Under the pieces are notes generated by a model. It saw only the letters and a list, made by a program, of their open reading frames with translations. It made no database searches and was not told the origin of the DNA. This document shows positions 23,649 through 36,075 of a DNA stretch of 64,000 bases, piece by piece; the stretch's first letter is position 1; every line of letters starts with the position of its first letter. Origin of the DNA: Heterobilharzia americana (taxonomy: Eukaryota > Platyhelminthes > Trematoda > Strigeidida > Schistosomatidae); NCBI GenBank assembly GCA_944470555.2, contig OX104130.1, positions 48,331,491 through 48,395,490 on the forward strand, read 5' to 3'. The position numbers and the translations under genes were made by a program.

Positions 23649-24134
23649 CAGACGTTTAGGATCGGGAAAACTGATCTCAAGGTGGGAAGGATCACAATTC
23701 ATCACAGAAAGGCTCAGTATGGATTACGAAACTTAGTAAGTAGACAAACAAATATGTATGTATCCACCAAATTCAGAAGTGGATCCAGTTGAGAGAAGTG
23801 GTTGAGTAAAAGGTATAGACGGAGAAGACAGCTATTAAGTCATTAGAACACCTTTAGAAACAGATTTTTGGTGGGAGGACGAGAACAGTTTGGGTCAATT
23901 ACATGAACACAAATACTCAGTACTTGGCATAATGTCACTGGTGACAGCAAACAGAGATTTTATCCAATCAGAACAAGTCCTGAAGAAGGAAATGAGGCAC
24001 ATCATAATGATATGCATAGGTAAAACAAAAAACAACAGAAACGAAAGATCAGCTTATTTCGGATGTAGGATCCAAGGACTGTATGCCTGAATTGTGTTTA
24101 GTATTAGGTTTTCATATTTTAGAAAGGCAGTGTA
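23649..24134. other. Unassigned sequence after LINE A4
   Basis: Possibly the continuation of the LTR-element leader split by LINE A4 (phrases such as CAAATTCAGAAGTG occur both at 22336 and 23770). No pol motif is seen, and ORFs of 66-70 codons here have no recognisable product. Confidence 0.3.
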
Positions 24135-24590
24135 ATTAACCGACAAACACGAAATTTAGGTCCAAGGATGAGTACCACTAACCTTCGGCCATGCAGCACC
24201 AGTCAAAGCACAACACGTATGTGAGTTAGCAGCTCGGCGAATACATTAGAAAATGATCAGTACAATTGTTAGCACTGATCTATGGAATCTGATCAGTACT
24301 TAGGACCAGACAACATGAAATTGCTTGCTTCTCAGTGAGCAGTCACTGTATCTAACTCAGTCCTACAAGAGGTGAAGTGCCACGTGAATATCCCAATGGT
24401 AACGTCTACTGCAATATTGAGTGATATGGGTTCAAATCTTACAGGGGACATCAATTCTCTCGAGGTTGTAGATACGCCTTGTTGAGAAGTAGCATCTACC
24501 TAGGTCTAAGGCTTCCAGCCAGTTGCCTCCAAACCAATTAGTGCTTAGGTATAGACAACATGAAATTGGTTACTGTCAAGTGAATCACGA
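24135..24590 (+). repeat. Dispersed repeat family S1
   Basis: In plus orientation AATGGTAACG resembles part of an A box and ATGGGTTCAAATC a B box (24398-24440). The flanks GGTCTAAGGCTTCCAGCC and CAGACAACATGAAATTG are shared with other S1 copies. Confidence 0.6.
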
Positions 24591-27455
24591 ATACAGGTTA
24601 GAACAGAGTTTAAGGCTGAATGGAAACATAGAGTAGACTTTTTCAGTATGGATAAACAATAGGATAAAAAGTATTTCATAAAAATACTTGAACGTGATTT
24701 CTTCCTCTTCTTGTGCGTAGAATAAATTACAGATTATCTCTTAAGTCACGTTTCTGTCAATGATAGTCAAAATCTTAGTCGAAACTTTTTCTGTTGAAGC
24801 GTTATTGAAGGTATTAGGGATCTCAAAAATCTAATTCCTTTTATAAGCTTGATTAATGGAATCAGAACAGTATTCACAGAAAAACATGAATTCATTTTGT
24901 TCCGTTGGTTTTGAATCTATTGAGTGTAGTCCAAATATACAACTGTATAATCAGAGTACAAAATCAAAAATGTGTAGGTTTTTGAGATATTAGATAGCGT
25001 TTTGAGAACGAGGCGTAGCGAACGAAATAATAAACATTATCATGAGACTGGATCCAATCAATCTAGATAAGCATTTGTAAGACGAATCGATGAATTTTGT
25101 CAAATGGTCAAAAGAAATCAAGGTAGTGACGGAAATGCATGAAAGTGAGGTGAATTAAAATGGTAAATGGATGAGACAAGTAAATCTTATAACTATGACG
25201 ATAATGAAGTTTCAGAGTCAGACTGGAAGGAGACAGATTTGAAGACTGAGAAAAGTGTAAGGAATTTCTCTAGGATTAGTAAATCACTACTTAGTCAACA
25301 AGAAACTGACCACCATTTTCTTCTAAACAATTAATTTGGTTAGGATTTGTTTAATGGTTAAAGCACTAGCAAATCGAAGTGAATCTTAAGGTCTTTTGTT
25401 TTTTGATCATTGTGAAAGCTTTGGATGCATTGAATGGTTATCTTGTGTCTATCTATAATCAGTTTCGCTTTTCAGGGACCTGAAGTAATGAGTTAACGGA
25501 CCAAGCTATAACTAATGACCACTGTGACGTTGTCTAAACACAATTACCAATTCATACAGTTCTGAAATCAAAGAACTCCATCCAATAGAACCCACTCCTA
25601 GGTTTATTCATACCGCTTTTATACCTTCTTTGTGCTAACTAAGACTGAGTAAATAACCAGCTTTAATCTTGATCATGAAAATGAAGGTTAAAAAGGCAGT
25701 AAGTGAGGTAGTGTAAACAATTAGGGGATAGAAAGACAGCAAAATAAATGACATGCATGAGTTCATAAAAAGGTCAAGTTTTTGATGTTGTGTTCTTTTA
25801 GCTAAATGGTTCATCGTGAAGCTTTTCATAGTCATTCTTGATAAAGTCATTACCACAAACTTAAGAAAGAAGTTTATCACTTGGAAAATATATGTACTTT
25901 TTTTGAATTTTGAAGTCTAACTTATTAACATGTAAATTGGAAATAGCATTTATAGACTTAAATACAGTTCATTTCAACTCATTAGTTTTCCTCAAAGAGC
26001 GAAAATTAATTCATCTCTGGGGTTGGTCCTTAATTGTCACTGAGAGACATTCATGGAATAAAATGTAATATGAAAATATTTAACTTTACTCATGAGACTG
26101 ATACATTTTGAAGTTCAGAAGTATTACCAAAATTTGATGAGAGATATGTGGAAAATATCATGCCAAAAATTACTACGGAAACTATTAAAAACAGATTAAT
26201 AATCCGAGAGAGACTAACATCATGTATTTTGATACCTCTTAGTATTTGTGGTTTGCATAACGTCAGTTCGCTTTCACTTAAAAAAAATATAATGAAGAAA
26301 GTAGTGTCACCAATAGCGTGGCAAAAGTATCTGCAACGAATCACCGTCATATCTAAAGTATGCAGGGACTAAGTAAATCATCTTAGAAATACATCAGCGG
26401 CAACTTCATGAAACTGAAGTATTAGGTTGATCAGGGCAAAACCTCTGGGAAAGCACCACTTATCTTGCAGTTTTAGATGCACCTTTCCGGCAGATAGTAA
26501 ACAAAATGACTCCCGATTTAGGCATGACCTAACCTTATCGTCTGAAAAACATACTCAGATTTAGTGGATGCATTTTTACCTCAGACTACCAACCGTTCGG
26601 TAGTAATAAATTAAGATTTAAAATGTTTGTTTTATATACAGTAGACCAAACAAAATATTTTTAGATGATTTATAAAATCCTGATCATGGTTTCGAGAGTT
26701 AGGAACATGGTTTTGTTGCATCTGACTGCTGTAAATCTCTTCACTGGTGAGTATTACTAAGTACTTAAACAAGTTTAAACAAAATGGCAAATTATTCAAG
26801 TCAGTTGATCTAGACTAACATACCTTTCAGAGTAAACTCTGTTTCTACCTCTGTTAAGAATTTGAAAACATGAATTGGATGATTTAATTACACGGTCAAA
26901 CGTTTATGAAATCACACAGAATCTAGTGTTGAAGATTGGCACTAGAGTTCTACTGAAATCAATACAGAATTATGATCGGTGCATAGTGCTAAACAAAGCA
27001 GTTTGAAACCTTTTTCATTCATTGAATAGATTCAAATTTTCAACAAAACATCCGGTTTACATGAATCATCACGCTACAAAGTACGTTGAAACGATGAACA
27101 CTTCTTTGAACTTACAGCTAACAGGATCTTTTCAAAATTGTTTAAATTCATAAATTTTTGTTTTGACGAACTTAGTAATCTTTTCTTAAAAATCGAATGG
27201 TAACTTGTTATTTTGATTGGCTTATGATTCAAGTCATGTGTTCATATCATATTACTACCACAATTATAAAACCTATTACCGTCATAATGAAGATAAATAA
27301 GTCTCTTCATGTTTGTCCGTCTGTGTCTGTTTCTCCAATGTGCTCAAAACCAGTTAATATTTTTTAAATGTAGTTTGCCTGAAGGTTTTCATATTCTGCG
27401 TACAAGTACAAAATCGTGTGTTCTGTATTCATTTGAACACGTGCACAAGTTTGTG

Positions 27456-27458
<3 letters not shown>
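24591..27458. other. Non-coding stretch upstream of the cyclase gene
   Basis: No supported exon. The ORFs at 25635-25880 and 26090-26372 overlap on both strands without splice or homology support. Confidence 0.4.

Positions 27459-27503
<45 letters not shown>
27459..27503. repeat. (TA)n microsatellite
   Basis: About 45 bases of alternating TA. It produces the IYIY-repeat ORFs, which are artefacts. Confidence 0.95.
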
Positions 27504-27506
<3 letters not shown>

Positions 27507-27929
27507 GAAATCAATAGAACAACGATCTATCAGTTTTGTTCGTGTATTCATGTTCAAAGTGTGTATAATTTATTTGAAAGTAATATTTGACTACTCATGA
27601 CAAAATATTAATTGATAAGATTGGAAATTGACTTTAAGATATGTGGATTTGCATGTTCATAAAGTACACACTAGCTACGTGTGAATCAATGTTAATATGG
27701 ACTATAGAATATAATCTTGTTCTGTGTCATATTGTTTATGACTGTGGTACTCAAGGAAACTAGTAATGAGTTCTTCTGCTGGTGAGTAGCACAAATGGGA
27801 ACATATCAACCCAGAATAAGTGACATTTAATAAACTTCAGAAGTTTGTTATAATAATAGTAGTGTTTGTTCGTAAATGTGCTACTATAATTGGTATTAGT
27901 TTTTTGAAGGTCGTCTAGATTTCAAACTG
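27504..27929. other. Non-coding
   Basis: Nothing recognised. Confidence 0.4.
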
Positions 27930-28382
27930 GCTAGTACTTATAAGCTAGACATACCTGCAACCTCAAGACAACTGGTTTTCTATTCAGGGATTCAGACTCA
28001 CCTCACGCAGTGTTGCAGTTAGAGAGGTTACCACCAGGACCAAAAGATCAGTGGCTGACCTTTTGTAGGACTCGATTACACGGATTGACTGACCAGTGAA
28101 GCGTAATGAATTTCATGTTATCTAGTCCTCAAAAGGGGTCATCAATTCTCTTGGAGATGCAGACACCTAGTTAAAGCGTACTAACAGGCACGAAACTTAA
28201 GCGCAAGACTTTCTGTCGGTCCCTACCAAGCAACTAGCATTAGTTAAAGTACACTGCGATGGTGAGTTTCCTATCCTGGTGACTACATCATAAAGAAGGG
28301 ATTGATAGAACTAGATCAGCACTTGGGACTGAGTAACGTGAAACTGGTTACTCTTCAGTGACCAAGGAATGTGTGCTGTTAT
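27930..28382 (-). repeat. Dispersed repeat family S1
   Basis: On the minus strand TCCTGGTGGTAACC and GAGTCTGAATCCC are spaced like A and B boxes. The closing block near 28300-28375 (CAGCACTTGGGACTGAG) matches other S1 copies. Confidence 0.55.
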
Positions 28383-29931
28383 AAATGCGAAAAGAAAAAA
28401 AGAAAGCAAAACAAATATTTGTTGTGGCATCTTCATAAGAAAAAAATTGCAGTCGCAGTGGGAATCAAAGACCACAGGTGACTGGCCACGCTATCAATCT
28501 AAATAATCAGCCATAAAATAATTTCAGCAAGCTCGATCCATAAAAAAACTGTTTATACAGCTAAAATCTTTATATTTGTAATAGTCAGCTCTATGCAAAC
28601 CACAAAGTCAACGGTGGGGATGGGGAAGCGAAACTGCGGTATTGTGTATTCGTGAAAATGTAAAGAAATCGGGGACAGAATAAAGGTGAACGGATGGGGC
28701 CGATAGGAGTGCTAAAAGTAAGGTCTTGACTTTCCTAATAGGTAAATTAGACTAAAACATCACATTGAGCACCAGTAATTCTAAGCATTTCTTTGTTTTT
28801 ATTGCATTTGATAGACAAATTCCGTTTTGAACTACGAGATCCATCTTATTACTGTATAAACACTTTCAAGTGTCAATACTCAATACTGCATTTGAGCATC
28901 AAAGAAATCAGAAAGAAAATACCTGTCGATAGTCTTCATAAAATAGCTTGATTAGAGCTAAAGAAAAAAATTTGGCAAGTTGAAAATAAACTGCCTTATT
29001 GTGGTCGTTTACAAGTCAGAAGTCTAATTTTCACAAGATGCATAACTTTTCGTGATGTCTTAAGACATATTACTGATAATTAGTAGTAAATACCAAGTTT
29101 AGTTCTATAACATATCCTGAATTAAGGCCAACCAAGTAGTGCAAAAGGAAAGAGAAGTCCAACATTTCAGATAGAAATCCCATTCTTCAAAGTGTCACTG
29201 TATATACACATTCGATGATGCCAATACTGTTTAGTGATAATCACCAGACGCTGAAATGCTGAATGGAGTTGAAAATTGAACAAGACATATATTTAGTGGG
29301 AAGAGTTGATATCTAGAAGCAAATATCTTTCATGTGCACACACACACACAGTCAAACACCACCTATGTTCATATATTTAAAATGCAATTACCTCGGCAAT
29401 TATTCGATATTACTAATTTGGAAATAGAAAATCTCAAGAGAAGAAGTTTGACTTAATTAGCCATTCGGATTTATCGCCCTTTCATTCGAACATTTTTGAC
29501 TGGATGAAAATTTAGTTGTTAAGGAAAGAAAGATAAATACAATTCAAAATAAGTTATCTAGAGAATATATTTTACTCATATCTCACTGACTACTATTATT
29601 TTTTCATCTCCAGTTACAAATGTAAGAGTTTATTCACCCTCTTGAATACTGAATTGGATACACTTGATCAAATTACTATCTACGCCATATTTTTGCATTT
29701 ACTCATAAATTCGAAACCCTATGATCCAACAGAACTTAGTGAAATGATGCTTATGTATGCTATTCCACCTTATCGTAGAGTTTCCATTCGCCTTCCTTCA
29801 TACAAAAACATTTGAACCTAATTCCTGTGACAGCAAATGGAATAAATATCAGTTGTATTGTTGTTTAGTGACCGTATTTCAAATTATTTTTATCTTTGCA
29901 TATAACCCTGCATACATAATAAAGAAACACA
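28383..29931 (+). promoter_or_regulatory. Upstream region of the cyclase gene
   Basis: It should hold the 5' UTR and perhaps the promoter of the cyclase, but no specific element could be assigned. A (CA)n run lies at 29337-29350. The 68-codon ORF at 29757-29963 is in another frame and ends inside the first exon. A non-coding upstream exon cannot be excluded. Confidence 0.3.
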
Positions 29932-30420
29932 ATGTATGGTTTACTGTTGGAAGGATTACGTAACTTTATTGTCACTAAATGGTCTTCGGAACTATGGATG
30001 GAAATATGTAAACATACTGACTTGTCTGATACACAATTCGAAACACGAAAAATTTATAGTGAAACTTTACTGCCAAAATTGTTTGAGATAAGCGCAAGTA
30101 TACTGAATGAACCCATAGATGATATCAAGTTTGGCATGGGTGTAACATTTGTTGAATATGTTGGCGGTAAAGGATATCATGGGATATTAAGAGTACTTGG
30201 TCGTGAGCTACGTGATTTTCTGAATGGTTTAGATAACTTACATGAATTTCTACGATCAAGTTACCCAAAAATCAAACCACCGTCTTTTTTTTGTGTGAAT
30301 GAGAGTAAGACAGGCATCACACTACAGTATCGTTCACATCGTGCTGGCTTTGTACCATTTTTCTGTGGATGGATGACAGAACTATCCAGAGTTTTATATC
30401 AAAAAGAAATGAATATTGAA
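29932..30420 (+). CDS. Soluble guanylate cyclase, Gyc-88E-like beta-type subunit, first coding exon (H-NOX heme domain)
   Basis: This exon encodes 163 residues that form a complete heme-nitric oxide/oxygen binding (H-NOX, HNOB) domain. The start MYGLLLEG is the usual N-terminus of beta-type cyclases, and an in-frame TAA lies 12 bases upstream of the ATG (29920-29922). His104 in LDNLHEFL sits where the proximal heme ligand is expected. Y133-x-S135-x-R137 (YRSHR) is the YxSxR motif that holds the heme propionates. LGRELRDFLNGLDNLHEFL and the final KEMNIE resemble insect Gyc-88E and nematode GCY-31/33-type atypical cyclases more than classical beta-1, judged from memory of the family. Such enzymes make cGMP in the cytosol in response to O2 or NO. 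The exon ends on a complete codon before GTAAGT. The catalytic domain is outside the window. Family call very secure; the Gyc-88E subgroup is likely. Confidence 0.93.
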
Positions 30421-30474
30421 GTAAGTTGTTTTTTAAAATTAAGGATTCAGAGTTTCAAATCACGCTATATCTAA

Positions 30475-31825
30475 TCAGTAAATGGAGTGATACATTTAGG
30501 GATGATAAACGAAGACAAATGAATGACCGTTTTATGTTGAGATCTAAATCCACAGGTGGCCGAAAGGAACGAAGAGTTGATTAATAATCATGCCTTCCGG
30601 CTTCATTAGTACAATATAGCAACAATACTTTGGAAGTGCATTGATTTCAACTGCAATACAGATTTAGTAGATGAACATAAAATAAGGAATTCTTTTAATA
30701 TCGATTAGGATAATCAACTAGAAGTATATAAAATGTACAAACAGTGTCAAATATAGCGTCTATTGAAACTAGAGTAGCCGTTTTACCCTAAATTTGTGCC
30801 TTTAATAATTTCTTAATATCCGCTAACGTGGTCATTCAATCAAGAATTCTTCTTCTTATGACTCGGTCAAAGTCCTTAGATCAGCACTGTCAAAGCGCTT
30901 CATTTGAAACTAGGTAAAGTGTTTTAAATAATTTGCAAAACTTTGTTTCTAGGTTCATAGTCAAATAATCACTGACATCCAACAGTCAACTAGTCTTTAT
31001 AATAAATCAAATAAATTCGGGGGAAATAAGGATTTATATTCACTCCTTTTTCACTATTGTCTTAGACGGAAAAGAGGTAATGTATAAGGTGCGATTATCT
31101 GGAGAGTTGTTTGAGGTGAAAGTATGGTCACTACCCTCAGTAATATCTTCACATTAATAAAGAATAATTGTATGCTCTATGTCGAAAAAGAATTATAAAA
31201 CTTCATTTTTTTAGTAATGTTATTATTAAATCTTATTATTAATATTAAAATAGTATAAGGTTTTTTCGTGCCTGCTTTTTATCGAAACTGTTTTATTCAA
31301 CCAAAGCATAAGTATCATATTTTACTACCGTAGTGACTTTCTTATTATGACCTCTAATTGTATACTCCAACCTTTAAATCTTTCATGTAATCAGTTTTAT
31401 AGGTTAGGTTTCTCTAGTAATTACTCAGGTGATTAGTAATGCAGTTTGTCTTCAGTATGTCAATCAGTTAGTTCTTAATGATCCCTTTATAGCATTCAGT
31501 AAGACTGCTAATTGTCTGTTAAACGCATCAACACAAGTGAGCGTAACTAATCTAATGATAGCGGAAATAACTAATGATCTGTTTTGACCTCTGAGAACGG
31601 CTTTTAGGTGATCGATAAAATTAGCAAACATTCCAATGGATAGTAACTGTACAACGATATAACTGTATTTGAAATTAAAACTGCTAGTTGATGATAAGAT
31701 TCAAGGATGACAAGGAAATTATGAATATTATTTGACATGAAACAGCATATTTTTCAGGTATCACAAACTATAAGTACAAACAGTTTTTCTCATATATAAG
31801 CTTTATTTATCGATGTTGCATTCAT
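30475..31825. other. Intronic sequence, nothing recognised
   Basis: AT-rich; no ORF or repeat with support. Confidence 0.4.
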
Positions 31826-31996
31826 CTTGGTGACTGTAAGTGGAATCCAGGAAAGACGTTTCGTCCTATTTAGGACTCATCAGCTGGATGTGCTTGCACT
31901 CCAGTGCGTGATATTCTTCCTGCTGAGACTCAAAACCATCACCCATCACTCCAAACGCCAAAGCGTTATCCCCTCGGTCACTGGGTTTCGATAGCC
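31826..31996 (-). repeat. Sm-alpha-like SINE: tRNA-like head followed by a hammerhead
   Basis: On the minus strand the head has TGACCGAGGGGATAACGC (A-box-like) and GGTTTTGAGTC (B-box-like) at about 31920-31990, then a hammerhead ribozyme at 31845-31889. This order is that of the Pol III Sm-alpha retroposons of schistosomes, known to carry hammerheads. A degraded relative lies at 59281-59345. The ORF at 31904-32119 runs across this SINE and is not a gene. Confidence 0.8.
31845..31889 (-). ncRNA. Hammerhead ribozyme (Sm-alpha type)
   Basis: On the minus strand: ATCCAG (stem I 5'), CTGATGA, stem II GTCCT-aaat-AGGAC, GAAAC, a short stem III region, then C and CTGGAT (stem I 3'). All invariant core bases that can be read are present, and stems I (6 bp) and II (5 bp) are perfect. 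The stem III region (ACGTCTTTC) is not self-complementary, so activity may be reduced or need a dimer. In this family the ribozyme is thought to process repeat transcripts. Confidence 0.85.
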
Positions 31997-34900
31997 ACTA
32001 TGTGTGCAACGGGCATCAGTTGCTGTTGTTTGATACTTGTAATTTCTTGTTGCTATATTTACAAATGTTTCAACTTTTCCAAATGTAAGTCAATGTACAT
32101 ATATATTATTATGAATTGACTGAAAGATCCAAATTATTAGTAACCACTTAGTGTTCATCTCGCAAACGTACTCACTGCAGATATTGTATACAATAACTTC
32201 CTATGCGAAGTAGTTAATGAAGTGATAGATCACTGAAAATTCTCGGGTTTAATTACAATATATTTACCAGTATAATTACAGTACGACTTATTCATAAGGT
32301 GCCAAAAAAAATATAAAACAGTTGATTTCTGAAACTTTTTGAGAAAAAAATATAAACTTCGATAGCAATCAGCCAACTTTGGACATCTTTTTAGCTTACA
32401 GTTGTCAGGGAATAAAAATAAAAATATCCACTGAAATAAGTCTGACCGCACATAACTCTAATGAGAATGTACTACTGAGCATGATTTGAAAAATGTGGCA
32501 AATCTATTTTAATTTCTACGTTTGCGTCAAGTGCTGGTTGCGAGATCTGAAAGCTTTGTCATGAGTCTTTACCAGGATAATTCTCCTGGTGCTTGGTTAG
32601 GGATAGTCCGAGCCCGGAGGGAGAAACTGGTATCCAGTACTCCCTTAGTCTGGCTAACATATATCTCTCATGAATACTGTCACGGAAACCATGTTGCTTA
32701 GTTACATACTTTTTAACTTTCCTAGTAAAAATTTTTAATATCCTAAGGTATTCGAGGTCAAAACGAGAATAAATTAGCTCCACATTTCTGATTCGTGGTG
32801 AAGTAAAATTAAACTGTAGTTGTAATGTGAAATCATCTGCGAGTCCATCTAGTTTAGAGTGATAAATGTGTCGAAGAAATATTTGTGCCCTTGTTTTCTA
32901 GTTCACTTTTTTGGAAAACCCAAGCCTAAAGTGGATGAACATCGTTGACTTAATGACCATACCTTTAAAACTACTAATTCTATGTTAGTTGGATATCTGT
33001 ATTTCGGAGATTGTGTCTATTTGAATACAGATGTCAAACATAGTACATCTATATGCAGTGACTTGCTTCAAAGGAATAGCTTATAACACTCATATTTACC
33101 GAAAACTTAACCAAACAGCATGTTGACTAGCGAAAAAGCGCCCTTTAGAATGGGTGTCTCAAAACACATTCTACTTTCCTAGAAGAAATCGGGATCTGTT
33201 TACCTCTAATTGTGTTTAGACAATGGCATGCATTCCGAGAAATAAGAGGGTTATTAGCGTAAAGAATTAGTATCAAATGCAACGAAATTGTATCTGAAAG
33301 TGACCTTAGCTAGTTATAAACATGTACGGAAAAATTTCACTGTTTTATTACTGCGGAAAAAATGTACACAAAATATAGATGTTTATATAAAAAAGAACAT
33401 CTTAGCAATACAGTGCTCCATAACTCCTGCTTGTGAACTTTGCCAAAGTTGTAAGCTAACATTTTAAGTCAACACTTAGGCGTCTTGAGTTGATATCAGA
33501 TATCAAGGAAGATACTCACCATCTGAAAATCATCTGCTAGTTCCAAACACCTGGTATCATTCCATATATTATTTCTACTTTGTAGTGAGAAATGCTTATT
33601 AATTTTTAAAAGGTATCTTCTCTATGATACATATAAATGCTACTTCAGCAATTCTAATCCCAGACTATGGCAAAAGATGCTATGTCATTTCTGTTCCATC
33701 TCAGCTAGTCAGTACCCTCTTGGCATGCTAAAATAAGATAGCATTGAAAGAAGTAGGAAATGTTTCAACATGTTTTTGAAACCATCACCAAGCAATACAT
33801 CTAGAGACCACAGCTACTACTTATAATTTTGCTAATTAACTTCATCCAATAAAACGTTTTATAGTCAGAATAAAATTACTTTCACAGTACCCGTATTTCT
33901 AGTTTTCGTTAGTCTTATACTACGGAGAAAAATCAGGACACAGATAGTATAGGTGACAATCAGTTCGACGCTTCTTCTTAGTGTCGCTCATTTTTGAATA
34001 GAAAGACAAAACCTGTCTTGGCAACTAGCGTGATAACGAAGAACGAACAATGACGCATCACGCATTTATATGACAAGCTTGCAAAACTCTTAGTGATTGA
34101 AATGAATTTAAGATCTGGTCAACGGCTTAGGCTTTTAGTTCATTCGGGGAAGCACCAAGCCGGTGGGGTGGAGGCTGCCAATTCTAGTCCTACCATGACC
34201 TTCAATCATACCCTGCTTTCAGTGGCATCGGTCTGCCAAAATGCGGTTATCTGAGGTTTCATTGTAATAGTTGAATTTATGTAATAGAGCATAATATGGC
34301 TACAAACATTACACTGAAGGAATAGATAAATATTTTCGCACCATTGTCTTCAACAAATCAAAAAGCAAAATTTCCTCGCTTTTAAAAAGGATTGGTGAGA
34401 AGGGAATGAAGACTAAATATTTCGGTTCGACAAAAAACGAGACTGAACCTGTTTCATAGCAACAAATTAGTCTTTGAGTGAAGAAAATGAGAGAATAACG
34501 AGAAATCCCAATTTGGCCATTGAAAAACAAAACATTAGAGTGGACATAATTATCTTTTCGAAGACTGATTTTCATAGCCGCAGATTCGTGAATATATAAG
34601 TTAGAATGATCTGGTGTTCTGGACAGTTTTCCGGTCGAAGGTCAAAATTAGTCGACGGACGTATATAGGGGATGAGTTGATATTATGTAACACAAGACAT
34701 GATTTAAGTATTTTATTATACAATGCATTGAAGTCTAAGATTTAACATCGGGTAGAAATAAATTAACATAAATACGTTTCTACAGAAATAAATAAAACAC
34801 TGAAACGTAACAGAGGGACTGAGTTTCCGATGAAGGCCACTGTAGAGTGTTTGTACTTGTTTTTTCGAATACACAGATGAAGTTTGAAACTGTGAGGTTT

Positions 34901-35279
34901 CAAAACATTGGCTGTACGTAATTGTCTAATGCTCACTCCCTCTGATCAGTTTAGTCAAACTAGCAGAGAAATTTGAACGAGGTTTCCAAAGGAGACAGAC
35001 GTCCAGAGTCTACGAGGTGTTCAAAGGTGGCTGTCAGCCATCAGCCGCCAGTCTGCGTAATGTTGCCGCTGGCATAATCAACTTCAAAGGAACAATGAAA
35101 ATCCTTAATACTTATTGATGAAGTTCAACGCGTCATTTTGTCTCTGACGCACTAACGAAGCTGCTGTTGATATAAGAAAAAACTAAGAGGTTTATAGCAT
35201 AAAATGTTCTACGTAAGTACTTTGACAAATGCTGACGAAGGATATCCGTGACAATATCACCTTCGAACCTGAAGTTCCT
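31997..35279. other. Intronic sequence
   Basis: No supported gene. Non-AT islands at 32565-32650 and 34116-34260 look like repeat fragments I cannot classify. Minus-strand ORFs at 32230-32451, 32559-32783 and 34309-34575 have no recognisable product or splice context. Confidence 0.35.
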
Positions 35280-35640
35280 TAAAAGTATGCGCTTTCAAAT
35301 TTCAGCGACAGTCACCCCTCATTGGGATTTATACTGGAAGCTGAATCGAACTCAACGTTCCATTTTCTTAACGTCAAACTTCAGATGAGACCTGAGAATT
35401 CTATTCAAAGATCTATCTACAGGAAGCCCAATTAAAAAGTGTAACTAACCAACTTTCAAAGTTACTTGCCTTTAAGTAGGGATGGGAATCCTGTGCACTC
35501 ACTCTCATTAGGAATAAGAAAGATACTCAGTGTTGATTCACTTATTCAAGAGTTAGAAACCTTTTGAGGAGTGCTGTTAGAGAATGGCTACCCATCTAAA
35601 TCTATAAAGAAAAGTATGAACGAAAAACAGACTGCAGAGC
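35280..35640 (+). mobile_element. Penelope-like element fragment (RT thumb region), degenerate
   Basis: One frame reads GFILEAESNSTFHFLNVKLQ, then NSIQRSIYRKPN, then SLGIRKILSVDSLIQELET, then LLENGYPSKSIKKSMN, broken by three in-frame stops. The series FL-V, I-YRKP, RK, E-L, L-NGYP is the signature of the end of the RT domain of Penelope-like elements. No GIY-YIG endonuclease follows. It may extend 5' to about 34930, where LVKLAEKFERG can be read. An old, dead fragment. Confidence 0.6.
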
Positions 35641-35916
35641 AAATTCAGATAGTCTCGAAGAAAATACCACTTAACAACTGCATTGTGCTTTCAAAAACTC
35701 TGATTGAATAACCGCTTGCAGTTTGCAGATAAGTGGAAAGTTATATGAACCTTGTTCGTTAAGATCTGATGTCAGTGAAACATTTTCACCGTTAATTCAA
35801 TTTTTGGAAGTAGATTACTTGTTGTTGCCAAGTTAGTAGAATAGCTTGATAGAGGCTAGCATTGTACATAGGAATTTTCTACAATCTTTGCCCAGCAGTT
35901 ATACGTAATCTTAATG

Positions 35917-36075
35917 GGTGGTGATTGAAGGTGAAATGACAATTTGGACCGTGGACGGATTCAAACCAGCGACCACCGAGTTTCCGGCCGCGGTTCAAAT
36001 TTTCATTCTACCGTCAGTCATCACTCAATATCAATACTAGTCTGTCAAACCACGTCTATCTCAGAGAGTCAAAAT
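35917..36075. repeat. S2 SINE fragments arranged head to head
   Basis: The left half read on the minus strand has a tRNA-like B box (GGTTTGAATCC) and a tail ending AATCACCACCC. The right half on the plus strand repeats the same tail (TTCATTCTACC...CAGTCATCACTC). The arms match at roughly 70% around GGACCG/CGGTTC, giving an old palindrome. Confidence 0.5.

Noticed and set aside
27309..27600. ORFs with IYIYIY tracts
   Set aside because: Produced by the (TA)n microsatellite at 27459-27503.
29757..29963. 68-codon ORF overlapping the cyclase start
   Set aside because: Different frame from the H-NOX exon; composition of non-coding AT-rich DNA.
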